Source of the DNA: Gordonibacter sp. 28C
Lineage (GTDB): Bacteria; Actinomycetota; Coriobacteriia; Coriobacteriales; Eggerthellaceae
Assembly (NCBI RefSeq): GCF_003339845.1
Contig: NZ_PPTR01000002.1
Coordinates: forward strand, 248,001-312,000
Length of the DNA: 64,000 bases
Direction: 5' to 3'
The notes beneath the pieces are model-generated. The model was not told the origin of the DNA. It saw nothing but the letters and a program-made list of their open reading frames with translations, and made no database searches. Made by a program: the position numbers and the translations under genes. Shown here one piece after another: positions 44,327 through 52,300 of this stretch (positions within the stretch are counted from its first letter, which is position 1; each line of letters starts with the position of its first letter).

Positions 44327-45445
44327 ATGAGCTTCGCATTGAACCCCTACACCGCGCCCGACTTCGCGAAGGCCCCGCTCGCGGACGCGCCGGACGCGGT
44401 CATGGAGCCCGCCCCGAAAGACGGCGTGGCCCCGCAAGGCTATCACGCCCTGAGCGTGTACCCCGAGTACTTCAAAATCGACGGAGAATGGCTGCTCGCC
44501 GAGGACAGCCGCATGGACTGCGTGCCCGTCTACGAAGGCGGGAAGATACACGTGCGCGAGTTCCGCCACCTCAAACAGGGCGACCTCGTGGTGTGCGGCC
44601 GCACGGAAACGGGCGCACACGGCATCTACGTCCATACCGACGGCTTCTGCCCCGCCGACTGCGGCGCGGAGGCGCCCGATGACGCGGGCCGACGCGCGGA
44701 CAACTTCGCCTTCCGCCTGGGCCGCTCGCGGGAAACCGCGTTCTCCCGCGAGTACGACGAGCTCTACGAGCTGCTGAAGTACGAGCGCGAGCACGGCTAC
44801 ATCGTGTGGGTCATGGGGCCGGCGTTCTCGTTCAACGGCTTCTCGCGCACGGCCTTCTCGAAAATCGTGAACGCCGGCTTTGCCGACGCGGTGTTCGCCG
44901 GCAACGCGCTCGCCACGCACGACCTGGAGGGCTCGTACTTCCACACGGCGCTCGGGCAGGACATCGAGACGCAGGAGAACCGCCCGCTCGGCCATTACAA
45001 CCACCTGGACACCATCAACCGCGTGCGGTTCCACGGCTCCATCGCCCGGTTCCTCGAAGAGGAGCAGGTGGACAACGGCATCATGTACGCGCTGGAGAAG
45101 AACAACGTGCCCTACGTGCTGGCCGGCTCCATCCGAGACGACGGCCCGATGCCCAGCGTGATAAGCAACGTTTACGAAGCGCAGGACGCCATGCGCCACC
45201 ACCTGCGCAAAGCAACCACCGTCGTGTGCATGGCCACCATGCTGCATTCAATCGCCACCGGCAACATGACGCCGTCCTACCGCGTGCTCGAGGACGGCAC
45301 CGTGCGGCAGGTGTACTTCTATTGCGTGGACATCGCCGAGTTCGCCGTCAACAAGCTCACCGACCGCGGCTCGCTGGCCTCGCGCGGCATCGTGACGAAC
45401 GTGCAGGACTTCATCGCGAACGTGGCGAAGGGGCTCGGGCTGTAG
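44327..45445 (+). CDS. Ornithine cyclodeaminase, ArgZ/archaeal type (LOR/SDH-like)
   Basis: 372-residue NAD-dependent enzyme of the TIGR00300/ArgZ-C family; characterised members convert L-ornithine to L-proline plus ammonia, unlike the unrelated mu-crystallin-type Ocd. Family signatures: FAGNALATHDLEGSYFHTALG (from about 190), GHYNHLDTINRVRFHGSI, NGIMYALEKNNVPYVLAGSI, RDDGPMPSVISNVYEAQDAM (from about 270), ATMLHSIATGNMTPSYRV and VNKLTDRGSLASRGIVTNV. The N-terminal half carries the Saccharop_dh_N/LOR-like domain. AGGAGG lies 6 bases before the ATG. It stands alone between convergent or divergent neighbours. In this family it would link arginine/ornithine catabolism, known in Eggerthella, to proline; that link is inference. 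Confidence 0.85.
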   Translation: MSFALNPYTAPDFAKAPLADAPDAVMEPAPKDGVAPQGYHALSVYPEYFKIDGEWLLAEDSRMDCVPVYEGGKIHVREFRHLKQGDLVVCGRTETGAHGIYVHTDGFCPADCGAEAPDDAGRRADNFAFRLGRSRETAFSREYDELYELLKYEREHGYIVWVMGPAFSFNGFSRTAFSKIVNAGFADAVFAGNALATHDLEGSYFHTALGQDIETQENRPLGHYNHLDTINRVRFHGSIARFLEEEQVDNGIMYALEKNNVPYVLAGSIRDDGPMPSVISNVYEAQDAMRHHLRKATTVVCMATMLHSIATGNMTPSYRVLEDGTVRQVYFYCVDIAEFAVNKLTDRGSLASRGIVTNVQDFIANVAKGLGL

Positions 45446-45502
45446 CGGGCGCGCGCCGCCGTCCGGCCAACGGTGCACGGGCAGGCGGGCGGGCCGCACA
45501 TC

Positions 45503-45527
45503 GCCGACGGGCCGCCGGACCGTCGGC
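45503..45527. terminator. GC-rich hairpin after ornithine cyclodeaminase gene
   Basis: GCCGACGG and CCGTCGGC with a 9-base loop, between two convergent genes. No T tract. Confidence 0.4.
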
Positions 45528-45576
45528 GGCGCAAGGCCGGTCGGAGCCGACGGCTCGCAACCGGGGCCTCGAACGA

Positions 45577-45942
45577 TTACCCGAGCGGCAGCGCCAGCTG
45601 CTCGGGTCCGCCGGACGTCTCGAGGGGAGGCCAGCGATGCCTCGCCATGTCGATGGTCTCGTCGTCCGCGAAGGCCACGCCCTCGTCTTCCAGAAGCCGC
45701 CGCTGCACGCGCTTCCCGCCGAATGCGTACGTCGGCGCGAGCGTTCCCTTGGCGTTCACGATGCGATGGCACGGCAGATCCCACCCGCGCTGCACGCGGC
45801 TCATGGCGAGCCCCACCTCGCGCGACGCCTTGGGGTATCCCGCCAGCTCCGCGATGGTGCCGTACGTGCACACCGACCCCGCCGGCACCCTGCGAACCTG
45901 CTCGTACACGCGCTCGAAGAACAGGTCGTCCATCTCGATCAT
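45577..45942 (-). CDS. MGMT-type alkyltransferase domain protein
   Basis: 122 residues from this start. It is the isolated DNA-binding/alkyl-acceptor domain of O6-alkylguanine-DNA alkyltransferase: FFERVYEQVRRVPAGSVCTYGTIAELAG (helix-turn-helix region), then LPCHRIVNAKGTL with the acceptor Cys kept, and GGKRVQRRLLEDEGV. ATL proteins of the same size replace this Cys by Trp or Ala, so this one may be catalytically active despite lacking the N-terminal domain. The start is uncertain: ATG 45942 or 45933 both precede the conserved part, and the frame is open to 46032 with several GTG/TTG choices. Confidence 0.82.
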   Translation of the reverse strand: MIEMDDLFFERVYEQVRRVPAGSVCTYGTIAELAGYPKASREVGLAMSRVQRGWDLPCHRIVNAKGTLAPTYAFGGKRVQRRLLEDEGVAFADDETIDMARHRWPPLETSGGPEQLALPLG

Positions 45943-46152
45943 CCCCGAGCCCGCTGCCGCCGCATCCTGCACGGCCACCACCCCCTCGCCCGTCCCAATG
46001 CCCCAGAAGAGGCCAGGCTCCTTTTGGGGCAAGGCACCTTTTCGAACGCCTTTTCAAGATCATGATACCGCAACCTGACGCCCGCGCCCGGCACCCCCGA
46101 CGCAGCCTGCGATAGAGCGCTGTTCTTTTTGCAGTTTGAGAGCGCAAACGCA

Positions 46153-46178
46153 GGAAGGCGGGCCGAAGCCCGCCTTCC
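46153..46178 (-). terminator. Hairpin after YhgE-like gene
   Basis: Perfect 11-bp arms GGAAGGCGGGC / GCCCGCCTTCC; on the minus strand the loop is the stable tetraloop TTCG. It follows the minus-strand gene by 25 bases, without a T tract. Confidence 0.65.
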
Positions 46179-46202
46179 GTTTCGCGCGCTATGCAAGGTC
46201 GG

Positions 46203-47648
46203 CTAAGCCGCGACGACCTCTTTCTCGGCCTTCTTGCCGGGAAGGAGCGCCGCGATGCACGCCAGCGCCGCACCGACCACGCCGACGATCACGAGCGGGG
46301 CGCTGCCTGCGTTCCAAGCACCCGCATCCAGGTACAGGATGGCGCGGATACCCTCGCTCATGAAGCGCTGCGGCGCCCACGGGTACACCCAGTCCTGCCA
46401 GAACGCCGGCAGAGCTTCGAACGGGAACGTGCCCGTCATCATGCCGAGCGCGAATCCCACCACCGCCAGGAGCGCACCGAGCCCTGTGGAGATGTTGAAC
46501 GCCCCCACGAACAGCAGCATCACGCAGAAGCTGGCGAGCCACATGAATGGCACGATGGTGCCCATGGGAGCCTCGATGCCCGCAACCCACAGCAGCATGC
46601 AGTACGCGCACAGGCTGACGATCAGCGAGGCCGCAACGGCGTATGCCGCCTGGATGCCGATCGACTTCCAGCGCTCGGCGCTCGTCGCGCCGGGCTTCTT
46701 CTTGAAGATGCGGCTCAGGAACAGGCCGGTCATCATCGAAACCATGAACAGGGGCATGATGGCAAGCTGGAGCGACACCATGCCGGACATCGGATTCGCC
46801 GATGCGGCGTCGTCGCCGGAAGCCGTGCCGGTGTGGATGGTCTCGACGTCAACCTCGACGCCCATTTCCTGGAACATCGACGAGATGCTCGTGCTCATCT
46901 GGCTGGCCACCAGGGGACTCTTCGCCTTGTCGATGATCACCTTGAGCGCGGGGGCCTCGACATCGGCGGTTTCCGTCGCCGTTTCGGACTGCCCGGCAAG
47001 CGCGGACAGCGCGGCGGCCTGGTCGGAAGCGCCGGTCTGACCGGCCGCGGCGGCCATCGCGGCGGCCTGGTCGCTGCTTGCGTCAGTCGCCCCGCCCGCA
47101 GCTGCGGCGGCCATAGCCGCAGCCTGATCGCCCCCAGCAGCGTCGCCGCCAGCGGCCAGCGCCGCCATCGCCGCGGCCTGGTCGCCCGCAGCAGCGGCGC
47201 CACCGGCAGCCGCGGCCTGGGCGGCGGCCGCCGCCTGCGCCTGCGCGGCCATCAGAGCCTGGGCCTGCGCCAGCGACGCCTGCGTCTCGGCCTGCTTCGC
47301 AGCCATCTGCTGGGCGCTGAAGTCCGCAGGCACGACCAGCGCGCCGTAGTACTCGCCGTTCTCAAGGGCCTCGTCCAGCTCCTCCTGGCTGCCCACCTTC
47401 GTCCAGGCGATGGGCGATTCCTCGCCGTCCTCCGTCGTCGAGGACGTGATGCCCTCGATCATGGTCTCGCCGGCGTTCATGGTGCCCTGCGACGTCTCCA
47501 CGCCCTCGTCGAGCGAGAGCACGGCGAACGGCAACCCCTTCATCTCCATGTTGGCCATGGGGTAGAACATGACGGACATGACGCACGCCACCACGATGCC
47601 GAGCACTAACGGCACCACGTATTTCGCTTTCCCGAGTTTTTCGAACAT
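46203..47648 (-). CDS. YhgE/ABC-2-like membrane protein with Ala-rich DQAAA repeats
   Basis: 481 residues. N-terminal helix (10-30), an extracytoplasmic region that starts like YhgE proteins (FAVLSLDEGVETSQG, then LDEALENGEYYGALVVPADFS at 91-111), an Ala/Gln-rich low-complexity stretch (about 112-222) with four DQAAA units at 156, 174, 193 and 209, then a region near 232-285, and about six C-terminal helices (about 290-470). The last helices and the loop FPFEALPAFWQDWVYPWAPQRFM resemble ABC-2/YhgE C-termini. AAGGAGG lies 6 bases before the ATG. A TetR gene is divergent from it, suggesting control of this exporter-like protein. Confidence 0.8.
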   Translation of the reverse strand: MFEKLGKAKYVVPLVLGIVVACVMSVMFYPMANMEMKGLPFAVLSLDEGVETSQGTMNAGETMIEGITSSTTEDGEESPIAWTKVGSQEELDEALENGEYYGALVVPADFSAQQMAAKQAETQASLAQAQALMAAQAQAAAAAQAAAAGGAAAAGDQAAAMAALAAGGDAAGGDQAAAMAAAAAGGATDASSDQAAAMAAAAGQTGASDQAAALSALAGQSETATETADVEAPALKVIIDKAKSPLVASQMSTSISSMFQEMGVEVDVETIHTGTASGDDAASANPMSGMVSLQLAIMPLFMVSMMTGLFLSRIFKKKPGATSAERWKSIGIQAAYAVAASLIVSLCAYCMLLWVAGIEAPMGTIVPFMWLASFCVMLLFVGAFNISTGLGALLAVVGFALGMMTGTFPFEALPAFWQDWVYPWAPQRFMSEGIRAILYLDAGAWNAGSAPLVIVGVVGAALACIAALLPGKKAEKEVVAA

Positions 47649-47787
47649 CGGGAGCCTCCTTCCAATCTGCCGCCGGGCACTTGACCGACCCTTCGGCATC
47701 ACTTATCCTTAGAGGGCATTTTATTGGTCTATCTGACTAATTAAAATAGATAATATTGTTCTCGTTGTCTAGTTTTGAGGTGCAGCG
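47649..47787. promoter_or_regulatory. AT-rich divergent promoter region, YhgE-like gene and TetR gene
   Basis: 139 bases; 47721-47760 is far richer in A+T than its surroundings and contains TATCT/AGATA half-sites (47730-47734 and 47748-47752). Both promoters and a TetR operator are expected here; exact hexamers are unclear. Confidence 0.45.
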
Positions 47788-48432
47788 ATGCCACGACCGC
47801 GCAAAGACCAGGAGGGGCCCAGCGCCCGCGAACGCATGGAGGAAGCGTTCTGGGAGGCCCTCACCGAGAAGCCCTACGCCAAGATCACCGTCGGCGAGAT
47901 CGCGCAGCGGGCCCATGTCAACAAAAACGCCTTCTACTACCATTACGACGGGCTGCAGGCGCTGGCCGAACAGGCGCTCGACCATATGCTCCCTCGAGAG
48001 GTCGCCCGCATGCTTCTGATGAGGGGAGGGTTGCCGGAGGACATGGACGACGCCCAGATAAGCGCCCTGGCAAACGAGCCCAACCTTAAAAAGCGCCTGG
48101 ATCGGGCGCTGCTGGTCGTGGGCAAGCACGGATCGAGCGAGCTGGTGTCCGTGCTCAAAAACCTGGTCATGCAAACCTGGTTCGACCTGTTCAACGTGGA
48201 CGGGTCGCGCTTGAGCAGCGAGGCCATGGTGGTGGTCAGGTTCACCTTGGGCGGCCTGCTCGAGATTATAAGCGACGAAGCCTGCCACGGGAACAACGCC
48301 AATCCGATACAAGCCATCCTCGGCTCGGGCATCGCGGCAACCGCCTCGGCGAAGGTCGTGGAAACGCTGCGAGCCGCTGCAAGCGAGAACCCTCACGGTC
48401 GACCGTCCCGTCCGCAAGCGGAAAACCAGTAG
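47788..48432 (+). CDS. TetR-family regulator (YhgE/CmpB locus)
   Basis: 214 residues. Helix-turn-helix near residues 30-62: YAKITVGEIAQRAHVNKNAFYYHYDGLQALAEQAL. The C-terminal ligand domain is of the type found in TetR_C regulators of this genus, with FTLGGLLEIISDEA. It is divergent from the YhgE-like gene and 4 bases upstream of a CmpB-family gene, so it may control both. The ATG follows GAGGTGCAGCG. Confidence 0.88.
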   Translation: MPRPRKDQEGPSARERMEEAFWEALTEKPYAKITVGEIAQRAHVNKNAFYYHYDGLQALAEQALDHMLPREVARMLLMRGGLPEDMDDAQISALANEPNLKKRLDRALLVVGKHGSSELVSVLKNLVMQTWFDLFNVDGSRLSSEAMVVVRFTLGGLLEIISDEACHGNNANPIQAILGSGIAATASAKVVETLRAAASENPHGRPSRPQAENQ

Positions 48433-48436
48433 CGCC

Positions 48437-49195
48437 GTGTTTGCCTCGGCGAAGCATCGGAAGCGCGCACGGGGGCCGAAAGGAACCCCCGTCGCAAACG
48501 TCGCGCACGGCAAGCGCCCCGTCGATCCCGGTCGCTTCGTCGCCCCGAGCTTCTACAATCTGTTTTGGATTTTCATCGTGTGCAGCGTCGGAGGCTTGGT
48601 CGTGGAAACGCTGGTGAGCTATCCCGTGGACGGCGTATGGAAGGATCGAGCCGGGCTGGTGTGGGGCCCGCTCTCGCCCATCTACGGCGTGGGCGGCGTG
48701 CTGGTCACCGTCGCGCTCAACCGGCTGCGCGACGCGCGAACCATCGTCCTGTTCGCGGCGGCGGCCGTCGTCGGCGGCCTGTTCGAGCTCGTGGCCGGCT
48801 GGTTCTGGGAAAGCGCGTTCGGCATCGTCGCCTGGAGCTACGCCGACCAGCCCTTCAACATCGGGGGTTACACCTGCTTGGGGATAGCGCTCGTCTGGGG
48901 CTTGGCCGGCCTGGTGTGGATGAAAGGGGTGCTGCCGGCCGTCATGCGCCTCGTCGACCTGATCCCCGCGCCCTTGCGCACCGCCGCCACGGCGGTCCTG
49001 GCGGCGTTCGTCGCCGTCGACGTGGTCGTCACGCTGATGGCCTTCAACTGCTGGTTCGAGCGGCTGGCCGGCGCCTCCGTCGACACCCCCGTGCAGGAGT
49101 TCTTCGCCGAGCACTTCGACGACGGGTTCATGGAAGGGCGCTTCCAAACCATGTCGCTCTACCCCTCCCTCGCCGATCGGGGCGACGATCGTTGA
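48437..49195 (+). CDS. CmpB-family membrane protein (putative ABC permease), copy 1
   Basis: 252 residues with about five helices (about 40-60, 80-98, 104-122, 142-162, 180-205). FWIFIVCSVGGLVVETLVSY, WGPLSPIYGVGGVLV, and FELVAGWFWESAFGIVAWSY match the ABC_trans_CmpB (PF06541) pattern of polytopic proteins of unknown function. The GTG start is 4 bases after the TetR stop; translation is probably coupled since no good ribosome site is visible. Two further CmpB proteins lie 7 kb downstream. Confidence 0.78.
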   Translation: MFASAKHRKRARGPKGTPVANVAHGKRPVDPGRFVAPSFYNLFWIFIVCSVGGLVVETLVSYPVDGVWKDRAGLVWGPLSPIYGVGGVLVTVALNRLRDARTIVLFAAAAVVGGLFELVAGWFWESAFGIVAWSYADQPFNIGGYTCLGIALVWGLAGLVWMKGVLPAVMRLVDLIPAPLRTAATAVLAAFVAVDVVVTLMAFNCWFERLAGASVDTPVQEFFAEHFDDGFMEGRFQTMSLYPSLADRGDDR

Positions 49196-49210
49196 ACAAA
49201 ATATTACAAT

Positions 49211-49231
49211 TTGTTTATTTTATTTAAACAA
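49211..49231. promoter_or_regulatory. Palindromic AT-rich site before the activase gene
   Basis: TTGTTTA and TAAACAA separated by 7 bases, in an AT-rich island directly after the CmpB gene and about 115 bases before the activase start. Candidate operator or hairpin terminator for the upstream gene. Confidence 0.5.
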
Positions 49232-49345
49232 TATGCCTAATACAATGCAACTAGAGGACATCACGTTACGCGGTTGGCCCGTTCTTTCGCAGGCTGCGCT
49301 AGATCAGGAGGGCAAAAGAACCCGGCAAGATGTCGAGGAGTTGCC

Positions 49346-52300
49346 ATGTCACGAACGGTACCGGAAACGGAACGAACCCCTTCGCCCTCCTTGCGCGTCG
49401 GCATCGACGTGGGGTCCACCACGGTCAAGGCGGTCGCCATCGACCCCGCGACGAGCGAGGTGCTGTTCTCCCGATACCGCCGCCACCATGCGCGCCAAAC
49501 CTCGAGCGTCGCGCATCTGCTCGAAGAGATCCGCGAAGCGCTGCCCGGCGCGACCATGCGCTGCGCCGTCACCGGATCGGGCGGCACCACCGTGGCCGAA
49601 GCTCTGGGCGCACCTTATATCCAAGAAGTGGTGGCGAACTCCGTCGCCCTCCAACACCGCCACGCTTCCGCGCGCACGGCCATCGAACTGGGCGGCCAGG
49701 ACGCGAAGATCGTCTTCCTCTCCCCCGACGAGCGCACCGGGCAGCCGACAGTCTCCGACATGCGCATGAACGGCTCGTGCGCCGGCGGAACGGGCGCGTT
49801 CCTCGACGAGATCGCCGCGCTGCTGAACGTGCCCGTCGAAGAATTCGACGCGCTGGCCGCCTGCGGCACGTCGGTGCACGTCGTGTCGGGACGTTGCGGC
49901 GTGTACGCCAAAACCGACATCCAGCCCCTGCTCAACCGCGGCGTGCCCAAAGAGGACCTCGCGCTGTCCACGTTCCACGCCGTGGCGAAGCAGACCATCG
50001 GCGGTCTGGCTCAGGGCCTGGACATCGAGGCCCCCGTCGTGTTCGAAGGAGGCCCCCTGACGTTCAACCCCACGCTCGTGCGCGTGTTCGCCGAACGACT
50101 CGGCCTCGACGACGGGGACGTCGTCGTGCCCAAGCATCCCGAGACCTTCGTCGCTCTGGGCGCCGCGCTCGCGGTGGGAGGCCCCCTTGCCGAGAACGCC
50201 CCCGCCCTCGAGCTCGATCGCGCGGCGTCCGTCCTCGCGATCCTCGACGACGACGCGGCGCGCGCGGACGACGCGGCCGCCGCCTTTTTCGCCGACGCCG
50301 ACGAGCGCCGCGCCTTCGAGCTGCGCCATGCGGCCGCCGACGGCCGCCGACACGAGCCCCGGCGCGGCGAGGCGGTGCGAGCCTACCTGGGCATCGACTC
50401 AGGCAGCACCACGACGAAGTTCGCCCTCATCGGAGAAGACGGGGGCCTTCTCGACTGGTTCTACGCCTCGAACGAGGGGGAGCCGCTCGCCGTGACGCGC
50501 GACGCCCTGCTCGCGCTGCGCGACCGCTACCGTCGCGCGGGGGCCGGCCTCGACATCGTGGCCGCGGGAACCACCGGCTACGGCGAGATGCTGTTCGCCG
50601 AAGCGTACCGCGCCGACTGCCACGTTGTGGAGACCTCGGCCCACGCCCGGGCCGCCCGCACCTGCCAGCCCGACGCCACGTTCGTGTTGGACATAGGCGG
50701 CCAGGACATGAAGGCCATTTGGATGGACGACGGCGTTATCACGAACATCGTGGTGAACGAGGCGTGCTCGTCGGGGTGCGGCTCGTTTCTGGAGGGGTTC
50801 GCCGCAACGCTCGGCATTCCCGTGGAGGGCATCGCCGAGGCCGCGTTCTCGTCGGCGTCGCCCGCGTCGCTCGGCAGCCGCTGCACCGTGTTCATGAACA
50901 GCGGCATCGTCACCGAGCAACGCAGCGGGAAGACGCCCGCCGACATCATGGCGGGGCTCTGCCGCTCCATCGTGGAGAACGTGTTCACCAAGGTCATCCG
51001 CGTGTCGAACCTGGACGGCCTGGGAGAGCGCATCGTGGTGCAGGGCGGCACGTTCGCCAACGACGCCGTGCTGCGCGCCTTCGAGGCCTACATCGGCCGC
51101 CCTGTCGTGCGCGCGCCCCACCCCGGGCTCATGGGAGCCCTCGGCGCGGCGCTCTTGACCAAGGAGCGGGTGGAGGCGGAACCGGGCGGGACCGCCGCCC
51201 ATCGCACAAGCTTCATCGGGCTCGACGCGCTGGAGACGCTCTCGTGCACGCAGGAGCAGGACGTGCCCTGCCCGTTCTGCTCCAACCGTTGCAACCGCAC
51301 GCTCGCGCGGTTCTCGTCCGGCACGGTGCTGGTCACCGGCAACCGCTGCCCGAAGGGCGAAGTCGTCGGGGATCCGGCCGATCCCGCAGTGCGCCAGAAG
51401 GCGAAGCGCGCGGCCGAAGAGCGCAACGGCGTGCCAAACCTGTTCGACGAACGCGAGGCCCTGCTGTTCCGAGATTACCCGCACGCCCGGCTGGCGCCCG
51501 AGAACGGAACGGTCATCGGATTGCCCCGCGTGCTGTCGCTCTGGGACAACGCGCCATTCTGGCGCACGCTCTTCCGGTCCCTCGGTTTCACGGTGAGGCT
51601 GTCGCGGCCCAGTTCGCGCGCGCTGTACGAAAGCGGGCTGTCCTCCGTCACCTCCGACACGGTGTGCTTTCCCGCCAAGCTCGTCCACGGGCACGTGCGC
51701 GACCTTGCCGAGCGGGGCGTCGACCGCATCTTCATGCCCATGGTCACGGTGGTGGAGCCCGAGGGCACGGCGGACACGAGCGAGTCCATGTGCGCAGTGG
51801 TCAAAGGCTACCCCATGGTCGTCCGCTCGTCCGACGACCCGCAGAGTCGCTGGGCCGTTCCCTTCGACACGCCGCTGTTCCACTGGTACACCAACCGCGA
51901 CCGCGAACGCCAGCTCGCCGCATACCTGAACGAGACGTTCGGCATTCCCGCCGACCAGGTCAAGCTCGCCATTGCGGCGGGCGACGCGGCACAGGCCGCC
52001 TTCAAAAGCGAGCTCGAGCGGCGCGGCGCCGAAGTGCTGGAGAGCGTCGAGCGCTCGGGCGGCTACGCCGTGGTGCTGGCCTCGCGCCCCTACCAGAACG
52101 ATCCCCTGGTCAACCACGGGCTCCCTGGGCTGTTCGTGGAATACGGCGTGCCCGTGCTCACCGCCGACGCGGTGCCCGGCGTGCGCGACGTCGACCTTTC
52201 GAACAGCCGCTTGGACATCGTCAACAACTACCACGCCCGCATGCTCGCCAGCGCGCTCATAGCCGCGCGCAGCGAGCACCTCGAGTACGCGCAGGTGGTG

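Noticed and set aside
46990-47320. Repetitive Ala-codon tract as a CRISPR-like array
   Set aside because: It is an in-frame coding repeat (DQAAA units) inside a membrane protein.
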